NCBI GenBank assembly: GCA_039936115.1
Contig: JBDTIZ010000285.1
Span: forward strand, 1 to 6,114
DNA from: DATIJJ01 sp039936115
GTDB taxonomy: Bacteria; Pseudomonadota; Gammaproteobacteria; DSM-16500
Direction of reading: 5' to 3'
DNA length: 6,114 bases
Positions within the stretch are counted from its first letter, which is position 1; every line of letters begins with the position of its first letter. The notes under the pieces are model-generated. The model made no database searches. It saw nothing but the letters and a program-made list of their open reading frames with translations, and had not been told where the DNA came from. A program made the translations under genes and the position numbers. Positions 1 to 5,272 of this stretch are shown piece after piece.

Positions 1-3
1 CCA

Positions 4-43
4 TTAATACAACTCCTTTCCATATTGGAAAGAAGTGTATTAA
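4..43. repeat. Long imperfect hairpin
   Basis: An outer stem of 8 bp (TTAATACA at 4-11 with TGTATTAA at 36-43) and an inner stem of 6 bp (CTTTCC at 16-21 with GGAAAG at 27-32) enclose a 5-base loop. Between them lie a one-base bulge and one mismatch. The element lies beyond the 3' end of the TMEM43-like gene, about 110 bases downstream. It could be a terminator for a gene outside the window or a small palindromic element. No coding sequence was recognised in 1-154. Confidence 0.5.
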
Positions 44-83
44 AATTATTTGATTTTGGCATCTTCCTTAGGTTAGCGCTTAT

Positions 84-117
84 GCGGCTTGTCCGCGGTA
101 TCCAGTCAACTTGGCAT
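84..117 (+). repeat. Palindromic intergenic repeat, copy 1
   Basis: This 34-base stretch matches the reverse complement of 6068-6101 at 32 of 34 positions; the differences are at 96 and 110. Its core folds as GCGG-CTTGT-CCGC. The second copy has a longer stem, and this copy loses similarity just left of position 84, so it looks like a degraded or truncated member of a REP-like family. It lies in non-coding DNA downstream of the TMEM43-like gene. A 10-base direct repeat, TTTGATTTTG, occurs on either side at 49-58 and 122-131. Confidence 0.75.
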
Positions 118-154
118 CTGTTTTGATTTTGTAAAAAAACCTTTTAGATATTCG

Positions 155-1297
155 CTAGACAGATTTTTGCTTTTTAAATCGAATCACAACATAACAAATC
201 GCAACAACAATCAGAATTAATCCTATCGCCCACAACGGTCTAATCGAAAACCACGCAATAGCGGTTGCAATCGCCCACAAACAAAGGCCAAAGATAAATG
301 CAACTACCCCTGTTCCAAAACCAACGATACTGCCCAAGAATGGAATAACATCAGCTAACACAACAATAGGCTGCATTAACATTGCAATGCCGATCATCAT
401 CATAATTAAAGAAACAAGTCGTAATACCCACGTCAGCATCTTATTTGCAGATTCTGCCTCATAGATTATTTGCTCAGAGGATTGTTGCCCCATGCTTAAT
501 AAAATAATTGGCTTACCCGCAGGTGCCATGTAAGGTTCTAGCGTATCGCCGGTTTGCTGTCCAATAATGCTGACTGTTTGTGGCATGACTTTGGTGATTG
601 CAATTTTTAAATCACCAATTTTTGGTGTATCAGTGTTTTCACCGACGTAAATATTCCCACCATCATGCAAAACCGGTTTTTTAAATTTCTCTTTTAATGC
701 AGCAACATCAAGTGTCGAAAGATCAACAACTGTTGAACCACTTATTTCAGTAATTAAATTTTCAGGCAATTTAAAATCGCCTACCGTAACATTTTGAGCA
801 TATTGAATCTTAGATTTGACTGGCATTCTTTCAGGATTTTGATGTGTAGCCTGTTCTTTGAATTTCGAACTATTAATTAAATCATTTGACCACACTTGCA
901 CGTAAGTATAGCTTTTGACTTCCGTTTCAGAACCACCCATGTTTTTTTCAGACTTAGTTTCAACATTTTCTTCCCACTGATACATTTGTACTTGACGATT
1001 GAGTTGAATTGCATTTTCTGAAAGATCAAATAGATTATCTTTCAAAATATCAGCCGTTGTCGCCATGCCGCTAATATAAATAACACGTGAATTATTTTTC
1101 TGTTCAATAGGTGTACTTGGCACTGAGATCAGCGCTTGGCGTGTTTGTTGCAGTGATTGCGCAGTATACAATCCATTGCCTTCATTCCAAAAAATCAGAA
1201 AAAAAGCGCCGATGATAAGAAGGATTCCCACTATGATTCCGATCAAAGCATTTTTAAGACGGCCGCCCCAGGATTGAGTCGTGATTTCTTGCACCAT
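155..1297 (-). CDS. TMEM43 family membrane protein
   Basis: This 380-aa protein has the architecture of the TMEM43/LUMA family. There is one N-terminal membrane segment (about residues 16-36), followed by the family-typical FWNEG (36-40). A large polar domain spans about 41-287, and three C-terminal hydrophobic segments lie near 288-308, 311-349 and 353-373, ending in a basic tail. By analogy with the eukaryotic protein, the large loop should face the non-cytoplasmic side. Human TMEM43 is an inner nuclear membrane/ER protein; the bacterial role is not established. The start is supported by AAGAGGGA (plus-strand 1305-1312), 7 bases upstream of the ATG. The gene is transcribed divergently from the XRE-regulator operon and shares a 174-base intergenic region with it, so the operator there could also influence it, although it lies more than 60 bases upstream of the proposed promoter. 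Family assignment is confident; function is unknown. Confidence 0.88.
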   Translation of the reverse strand: MVQEITTQSWGGRLKNALIGIIVGILLIIGAFFLIFWNEGNGLYTAQSLQQTRQALISVPSTPIEQKNNSRVIYISGMATTADILKDNLFDLSENAIQLNRQVQMYQWEENVETKSEKNMGGSETEVKSYTYVQVWSNDLINSSKFKEQATHQNPERMPVKSKIQYAQNVTVGDFKLPENLITEISGSTVVDLSTLDVAALKEKFKKPVLHDGGNIYVGENTDTPKIGDLKIAITKVMPQTVSIIGQQTGDTLEPYMAPAGKPIILLSMGQQSSEQIIYEAESANKMLTWVLRLVSLIMMMIGIAMLMQPIVVLADVIPFLGSIVGFGTGVVAFIFGLCLWAIATAIAWFSIRPLWAIGLILIVVAICYVVIRFKKQKSV

Positions 1298-1326
1298 GTA
1301 TGCATCCCTCTTGATGGTAATGATTT

Positions 1327-1335
1327 ATTGTAGCA
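1327..1335 (-). promoter_or_regulatory. Candidate extended -10 promoter of the TMEM43-like gene
   Basis: Read on the minus strand, this is TGCTACAAT: a TG dinucleotide one base ahead of a TACAAT -10 hexamer, about 30 bases upstream of the start codon. No good -35 hexamer lies at the standard distance; TTGCAA is present but only 13 bases away. Extended -10 promoters can dispense with a -35 box. The assignment rests on motif match and position only. Confidence 0.4.
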
Positions 1336-1399
1336 TAGCATTTAGTTGCAAATTTTTACCACCTATTTTCCCAGCTCTACTATTAGCTCAATCATTGCA

Positions 1400-1445
1400 A
1401 TGTATAATAGACTATACATTTTATAATGTATAGTCTATTATACAT
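1400..1445. promoter_or_regulatory. Mirror-paired operator palindromes
   Basis: Two 20-bp sites, ATGTATAATAGACTATACAT (1400-1419) and ATGTATAGTCTATTATACAT (1426-1445), are separated by 6 bases. Each site is itself a palindrome with 7-bp half sites ATGTATA/TATACAT around a 6-base centre. The two sites are also exact reverse complements of each other, so the whole 46 bp is a near-perfect inverted repeat. The centre-to-centre distance is 26 bp. It lies just upstream of the XRE-type regulator gene and overlaps the best promoter candidate. The simplest reading is a double binding site for the dimeric product of that gene, giving autorepression. The palindromes are visible in the sequence; the binding protein is inferred. 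Confidence 0.75.
1413..1441 (+). promoter_or_regulatory. Candidate promoter of the regulator operon
   Basis: TATACA (1413-1418, 4 of 6 matches to the -35 consensus) and TATTAT (1436-1441, 5 of 6 to the -10 consensus) are spaced by 17 bases. The -35 lies in the left operator site and the -10 in the right one, so a bound repressor would block both. Initiation would fall near 1448, before the ribosome binding sites. Two other TATAAT matches (1403-1408, 1422-1427) lack a -35 partner. Confidence 0.42.
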
Positions 1446-1485
1446 CTTCTAATCATATCAAAGAGAGGACCATGCCAAGAATAGT

Positions 1486-1489
1486 AGGA
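1486..1489 (+). promoter_or_regulatory. Ribosome binding site favouring the 1496 start
   Basis: AGGA is followed by a 6-base gap to the ATG at 1496. The competing upstream ATG at 1472 has GAGAGGA (1463-1469) only 2 bases ahead, which is a strong motif at poor spacing. Confidence 0.55.
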
Positions 1490-1495
1490 AAATTA

Positions 1496-1705
1496 ATGAT
1501 TCAAAATAGTATTCAGGAACTACGTATCAAGAAAAACCTGACACAGCAAGATTTGGCTGAGGCCGTGGATGTCACTCGCGCGACGATTATTGCACTGGAG
1601 AAAGGGAGCTATAATCCTTCGCTCGAACTAGCATTCAGATTAGCTAAATTTTTTAAAACTAACATAGAAAAGATTTTTTATGAAACAGGAGCTCGTCGTG
1701 AATAG
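1496..1705 (+). CDS. XRE/Cro-type helix-turn-helix regulator
   Basis: This small DNA-binding protein has 69 aa from ATG 1496, or 77 aa from ATG 1472. It consists almost entirely of one XRE-type HTH domain. Helix 2 is the TQQDLAEAV region, and recognition helix 3 is the TRATIIALEKG region, followed by the YNPSLELAFRLAKFF segment that typifies short Cro-like regulators. I prefer 1496 because relatives of this type begin close to the QELR-KK-LTQ segment and its RBS spacing is better; the longer form remains possible. It overlaps the next gene by 8 bases and very likely forms an operon with it. A double palindromic operator ends 26 bases upstream of ATG 1472, so autoregulation is likely. Short regulators like this are, to my recollection, often paired with a small membrane protein whose activity or expression they accompany. 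The ligand or signal is unknown. Confidence 0.85.
   Translation: MIQNSIQELRIKKNLTQQDLAEAVDVTRATIIALEKGSYNPSLELAFRLAKFFKTNIEKIFYETGARRE
1687..1691 (+). promoter_or_regulatory. Ribosome binding site for a GTG start
   Basis: AGGAG lies inside the 3' end of the regulator gene, 6 bases before GTG 1698. It fixes the start of the membrane-protein gene at that GTG rather than at ATG 1680, which has only AAAGATTTTTT in front of it. Confidence 0.7.
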
Positions 1706-2297
1706 AATAATTCGTTTAATTCAAAATTATTTAATAATTGGTTTACCGTTTGTCATTATTTGTATGGTTTGGTCAACACTGCAACCTGAAAGTGGCAATC
1801 TACAAAATGCTTCATACATTACACAAAAAATATGGGCTGCGCTTGGTATCAATATAATGCTTTGGTTTTCGACACTGATTGTGTATTTATTTATTTTAGT
1901 TATTGCGCCAAAAGTTCGTGAAAAAACCTTGCGTCGTTTGGCTAATTTGCAAGAAAGAGATGAACGGGAGCAATATATTACTGGGAAGGCTGCGCGAACA
2001 GCTTATATCTCTACCATGAGCCTGATGATTTTTTTCTTGTTCTTTTCGATTTTTTCTTTACGCGTGATGGAAACTCCTAAAAGTGCTACGAATAAACACA
2101 AAATGAGTGTGAGCATTGGTTTGCAATTTAGTTTACTTGATGAGACTCCTGTTGAAACTAGTCCTGAAGGAAAAACATTGTTTGTTTCTAAAGATATTCC
2201 GCTTTCTAAGTCAGCAATTATCCTTATTTTGCTGAGCTGGCAGTTGCTGTCGTTTAATCTTGCTGCGCGTAAAGAACAGCTTAAAGGTATGGATTAA
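1698..2297 (+). CDS. Four-helix membrane protein paired with the XRE regulator
   Basis: From GTG 1698 this encodes 199 aa. Four hydrophobic segments are visible, at about residues 11-28, 51-70, 103-121 and 171-188. A charged cytoplasmic-type linker (about 73-100) holds the run LQERDEREQYITGKAAR, a kind of ERDERE/GKAAR signature that I associate with small membrane proteins encoded next to short XRE regulators. A polar loop of about 50 residues separates helices 3 and 4. The gene overlaps the regulator's stop codon by 8 bases, which indicates translational coupling and joint expression. No catalytic motif was recognised. It might act as a sensor, anchor or partner for the regulator, but that is inference. 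A longer form from ATG 1680 (205 aa) is possible but has no good RBS. Confidence 0.75.
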   Translation: MNRIIRLIQNYLIIGLPFVIICMVWSTLQPESGNLQNASYITQKIWAALGINIMLWFSTLIVYLFILVIAPKVREKTLRRLANLQERDEREQYITGKAARTAYISTMSLMIFFLFFSIFSLRVMETPKSATNKHKMSVSIGLQFSLLDETPVETSPEGKTLFVSKDIPLSKSAIILILLSWQLLSFNLAARKEQLKGMD

Positions 2298-2349
2298 GTG
2301 TGTAATTACTTGCTCTCTTTTTTTAGCTAATATTTTGCGTATTAAGGCC

Positions 2350-2378
2350 GTAGGGCGAACACATAGGTTCGCCCCTAC
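2350..2378 (+). repeat. GC-rich hairpin repeat, copy A
   Basis: The stem GGGCGAAC (2353-2360) pairs exactly with GTTCGCCC (2367-2374) around loop ACATAG. Flanking GTA/CTAC extends the stem across one bulged C. It is markedly more GC-rich than its surroundings. A second copy in the same orientation lies at 2796-2821. It sits 52 bases downstream of the membrane-protein stop codon. A run of seven T begins at 2390, rather far from the stem for a classical terminator, so termination of the regulator operon here is possible but unproven. Confidence 0.85.
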
Positions 2379-2441
2379 AGAAGATTATCTTTTTTTAATC
2401 AATGGGCTACACATTTTGCCTTCTCTGGAAACACACAATTG

Positions 2442-2470
2442 TTTACTTATTGAGCATAAATGGGTATTAT
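2442..2470 (+). promoter_or_regulatory. Candidate promoter of the 92-aa orphan gene
   Basis: TTTACT (2442-2447) and TATTAT (2465-2470) are separated by exactly 17 bases, with 4 of 6 and 5 of 6 consensus matches. Initiation near 2477 would give a leader of about 33 bases before ATG 2510. The rest of 2298-2509 holds the hairpin repeat and no other recognised feature. Confidence 0.45.
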
Positions 2471-2497
2471 TATGATCCCAAATTAAACATAATGAAC

Positions 2498-2501
2498 GAG
2501 G
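2498..2501 (+). promoter_or_regulatory. Ribosome binding site deciding the 2510 start
   Basis: GAGG stands 8 bases before ATG 2510. The in-frame ATGs at 2402 and 2492 have no comparable purine-rich site at the right distance. Confidence 0.6.
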
Positions 2502-2509
2502 CTATATCA

Positions 2510-2788
2510 ATGTTGCGCAAATTTTTTGGTAAAAAAGATGCTAATACTTCAGTACAAGCAGAAGACCCTAGAAAAAATAACAAGACTGTGCCATTTGTAA
2601 GAGTTAGTCATCAGTACACAGATGATGAGGATAATACACAGGCAAAATCTTCTTTTTCATGCTGCATGTGGAAGACAAAAAGTAAAAAACAAGCTCCTCT
2701 AGATAGCTCCAGTTTTGATTTTGAAGCGTTGGATGCTGATCCAAATGTGGATAAGGTGCTAGGAACACGAAGAAAATATTCGCTGTAA
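2510..2788 (+). CDS. Small orphan protein, 92 aa
   Basis: I do not recognise this protein. It is polar, with no signal peptide or membrane helix. The N-terminus is basic (MLRKFFGKKD), with a second basic patch around 21-31. An acidic stretch TDDEDN lies at 37-42. A Cys-Cys pair (51-52) is followed at once by a Lys-rich segment (KTKSKK, 55-60). An acidic/serine segment spans 65-83, and the C-terminus is basic (TRRKYSL). Support for coding is moderate: a well-spaced RBS, a plausible promoter and an intact frame that ends just before the next repeat. The gene is bracketed by two direct copies of the GC-rich hairpin and converges on the HAD-type gene, with 37 bases between the stop codons. The frame extends upstream to ATG 2402, but that part crosses the candidate promoter and looks non-coding. 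Confidence 0.6.
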   Translation: MLRKFFGKKDANTSVQAEDPRKNNKTVPFVRVSHQYTDDEDNTQAKSSFSCCMWKTKSKKQAPLDSSSFDFEALDADPNVDKVLGTRRKYSL

Positions 2789-2795
2789 AATATAA

Positions 2796-2827
2796 GGGCG
2801 GACACATAGGTCCGCCCCTACTTTTTT
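2796..2827 (+). terminator. GC-rich hairpin repeat copy B, probable terminator
   Basis: The stem GGGCGGAC (2796-2803) pairs exactly with GTCCGCCC (2810-2817) around the same ACATAG loop as copy A. It is followed by CTAC and six T (2822-2827). It begins 8 bases after the orphan gene's stop codon and fills most of the gap to the convergent HAD-type gene, whose TAA overlaps the T tract. On the minus strand the stem is followed by TTATATTTTA, so it may terminate in both directions. It is at once a member of the repeat family and the best terminator candidate in the window. Confidence 0.7.
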
Positions 2828-5180
2828 AATTACGTCTGACTATCGGACGAAAAATTACATCATAACTCTGACTGCCGTCACAACCTGCTAGTGGTTTAAT
2901 GAGAAGCAAACTTGTTTGAAATAAACATTCAAACAACGCCGGTGCTTTTTGAGTCATTTCATGATAAATAAAATTCTGTCCGAAATTTTCTATCTGATGA
3001 AACATGTTATTTAATCTAATATCATCAATTTGCAACCACTGATAATGTTGACCGAAGACAATTCCGACTTGAGTATCACTCATTGCTGGAATCGATAAAG
3101 TAAAATACCCTTCATGTGTTGGAATAGCATTCATCAAAATTTCAGTAGACTGATTATCGCGTATAAGATGAATTTTTATTGTTTCTTGGCGCAAGTTAAT
3201 ATCTTCTGGAAGAAATTCAGGATTAAAAATTCGTGAAATCATCGTACTTAACGTCAACTCTAGACTCGCTGCACGCGCTTCATAAGGATGAATCTGCGCT
3301 GACGTATTATTTTTCCTTAATGCTGAATAACCATCATTCAAGTTATACATCGTTTTCTGGCCTGTCGGACCCATATCTTTATCATGTTGGAATGTATGAA
3401 AGTAAATTACTTCGGCTCTAGTCGGTAAATAAATATGACGTCTTAAAGCAGCAATCGCAGTTTCTTGTAAAACAGCAGTTGGGAATGAAAGATTTGATTT
3501 TGCAAAAAAATTCTTTGCATCGTGAATAAAGCGCAGACATTCTGCCTGAATTGCATTGACTTTGTCATACTGTTGATCTGTTAACTTAATTTTATCGAAA
3601 ATTGGATTGCCATCGTTATCGTAATCCAGCACACAACCTTCTTTAAATGTGCCACTTTGCTCAAACAAGCCATGATCACAAAGTGATGATGTGATTAATG
3701 CTTTACATAAAGGGCGATCCGGTTCATGCGATGAAATAAAATAACGGCCAACAATTTCAACATCAATCTCATCTTTTAAACACAATGTTAGAAAATGTTG
3801 AGTAACGCCAATATAACCTGTATCGACCAAAACAACTGTATCGCCTTTCTCAAGTTGCATTTCTTTTTTGATGTATTTAATTAATCGCTGACGATATGCA
3901 GCAGACTGCTCAAAGATAAGCTTTAACACATCTTCATTATGAATTAATTCATTAAACATATTGAGAGGTTGATTACTTGCTATCGAGAGTCGAATAATTT
4001 CAGCTGCAATCGATTGCGGCAAAAGAAGTTGTTCAGCAATCACGGCAAAATTAAAATGTTCGGGCTCGATTCCACTGATATAGTTATCTACATCAGAACG
4101 TGTTCGGAAGCTCGCCGCCACTGTGACAAATTTTCTAATGCGAACTAATTTCCCTAATGATTTTCCGGCATAAGCTTCGCACGATTTTTCTAACAAATAA
4201 GCATCACGCAACAAAAAGAAAACTTTAGGTTTTTTTCCTGCTTGTTGCATTTCATCAATTTCTTCACTGAGAAATTGTGCAAAAGCATATAAAAGAGGGC
4301 CGAATGTAGCATAACCAATAGACGTTTCGGGTTTAGCATCGGATAAATTAGCAAATGAAAGAACGCTTCGAAATGGATTATAACGTGCTGGGCGCGAATA
4401 CTGAACAGTAGGATTTGCTAATGTAGCAATCGGTGCAAACGAATGTTGCAAGCGTAACAATTCAACGGTCTTGGGATCAAATTGTAAAAAATGCAAAGCA
4501 TGTGCACCGATTTCTTGGGGGGCATCATAATCTGCTTGTGGATGATCGCCTATATGTAAAATAGAGTCTGCGGGATCCGATAGCTTTAACAACACACTTT
4601 CAAACAATCCCTCTTTTTTAGATTTATTGTATTCGCAGGAACAAAAAATCAAATCAATAGCACTCATGACATCGTTTGGCAAACTATGACTTAACAAGCG
4701 TCGCAGTTGATGTTGATCGAAATAAGTATCGCTGACAATAATGACTTTTATGCCGCGTGAATGAGCTTGGCGAATTAATTCCACGACAGGCGCGAAGGCA
4801 AAACTTGAATCCATTTCTGTTAATAATTCTTCTTCAAGTAATTGTGTTTGTTGTTCTTTTGAAAGCGATGTGAAATTATGATAAATATCGCTTAACTTAA
4901 TTTCGTGCGTGCCGTTGGCAATAAATTTTGCTCGATAAGCGCGGGCAGCTGCTTTAATCCGTTGATAAGCAGTGACGTTTAATGCTTGAAACAAAGGACG
5001 CTGCTGCATTAAATAAAAAATATCTTTGGGTGTGGCTGTTTTGCGCCAGAGTAAGGTATCAAAACAATCTAGTGACAGTGTTTTTATTTTATCTGCGTAT
5101 TGATCTAGGACTTGATTGAAATCAGTGGCGCGGATTTGGGTTTTGTCTTTTTGGATTTGCGGGGATAATACTGTTTGCAT
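2826..5180 (-). CDS. HAD-superfamily hydrolase-like multidomain protein (COG5610-like)
   Basis: This 784-aa protein begins with a HAD domain of about 1-240. Motif I is LSLDCFDTLL with nucleophile candidate D38. Motif II is VIIVSDTYF with S150. A lysine-rich motif III lies at 186-189, and motif IV is HIGDHPQADYD with D212, D217 and D219. The position two after D38 is F40 instead of the usual Asp, as in other DxFDTL-type HADs, so the usual general acid/base is missing. A second region of about 285-600 contains FFLLRDAYLLEK (321-332) and VVLVDTGYIGVTQ (449-461), patterns I associate with the C-terminal half of COG5610-type proteins. The remaining roughly 150 residues look beta-rich and are not assigned. 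There is no signal peptide, so it is probably cytosolic. AGGA (plus-strand 5187-5190) stands 6 bases before the ATG. It lies downstream of the oxygenase gene on the same strand. Such proteins often occur in surface-polysaccharide clusters; the substrate here is unknown. Confidence 0.8.
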   Translation of the reverse strand: MQTVLSPQIQKDKTQIRATDFNQVLDQYADKIKTLSLDCFDTLLWRKTATPKDIFYLMQQRPLFQALNVTAYQRIKAAARAYRAKFIANGTHEIKLSDIYHNFTSLSKEQQTQLLEEELLTEMDSSFAFAPVVELIRQAHSRGIKVIIVSDTYFDQHQLRRLLSHSLPNDVMSAIDLIFCSCEYNKSKKEGLFESVLLKLSDPADSILHIGDHPQADYDAPQEIGAHALHFLQFDPKTVELLRLQHSFAPIATLANPTVQYSRPARYNPFRSVLSFANLSDAKPETSIGYATFGPLLYAFAQFLSEEIDEMQQAGKKPKVFFLLRDAYLLEKSCEAYAGKSLGKLVRIRKFVTVAASFRTRSDVDNYISGIEPEHFNFAVIAEQLLLPQSIAAEIIRLSIASNQPLNMFNELIHNEDVLKLIFEQSAAYRQRLIKYIKKEMQLEKGDTVVLVDTGYIGVTQHFLTLCLKDEIDVEIVGRYFISSHEPDRPLCKALITSSLCDHGLFEQSGTFKEGCVLDYDNDGNPIFDKIKLTDQQYDKVNAIQAECLRFIHDAKNFFAKSNLSFPTAVLQETAIAALRRHIYLPTRAEVIYFHTFQHDKDMGPTGQKTMYNLNDGYSALRKNNTSAQIHPYEARAASLELTLSTMISRIFNPEFLPEDINLRQETIKIHLIRDNQSTEILMNAIPTHEGYFTLSIPAMSDTQVGIVFGQHYQWLQIDDIRLNNMFHQIENFGQNFIYHEMTQKAPALFECLFQTSLLLIKPLAGCDGSQSYDVIFRPIVRRN

Positions 5181-5213
5181 ATGAATTCCTTTTTTTGGAT
5201 CTATATTTTATGC

Positions 5214-5241
5214 TGTCACCCCACACTTGTTGCAGGTGACA
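5214..5241. repeat. Degenerate palindromic element between oxygenase and HAD genes
   Basis: TGTCACC (5214-5220) pairs exactly with GGTGACA (5235-5241) around a 14-base interior containing CACTTGTTG. From memory, the layout resembles the TGTCATCCC...CACTTGTTG...GGGATGACA palindromes scattered through several intracellular bacterial genomes, with the inner stem decayed. It lies in the 92-base gap between two co-directional genes, where it may attenuate transcription or be a mobile-repeat remnant. There is no T tract after it on the minus strand. Confidence 0.55.
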
Positions 5242-5272
5242 CATAACAAAGATGGCGAGCACTATAAAAACC

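Noticed and set aside
1680..1697. ATG 1680 as start of the membrane protein
   Set aside because: Only an A/T-rich stretch precedes it, whereas GTG 1698 has AGGAG at 6 bases.
2260..2475. Plus-strand open frame of 71 codons
   Set aside because: It starts inside the membrane-protein gene and its centre is a translation of the GC-rich hairpin repeat (GRTHRFAPT), with no RBS.
2402..2509. Longer N-terminus for the orphan gene (128 aa in total)
   Set aside because: ATG 2402 has no suitable RBS and the extension crosses the candidate promoter; ATG 2510 has GAGG at good spacing.
2604..2807. Two overlapping minus-strand frames of 64 to 67 codons (2604-2807 and 2611-2805)
   Set aside because: They start in the hairpin repeat and lie antisense to the orphan gene; no RBS or recognisable protein features. 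If the orphan gene proves unreal, they still have weaker support.
2350..2821. CRISPR-like array from repeated hairpins
   Set aside because: There are only two copies, more than 400 bases apart with a gene between; no regular spacing and no cas gene.
3233..3421. Plus-strand frame of 62 codons
   Set aside because: Antisense shadow within the HAD-type gene, with no RBS.
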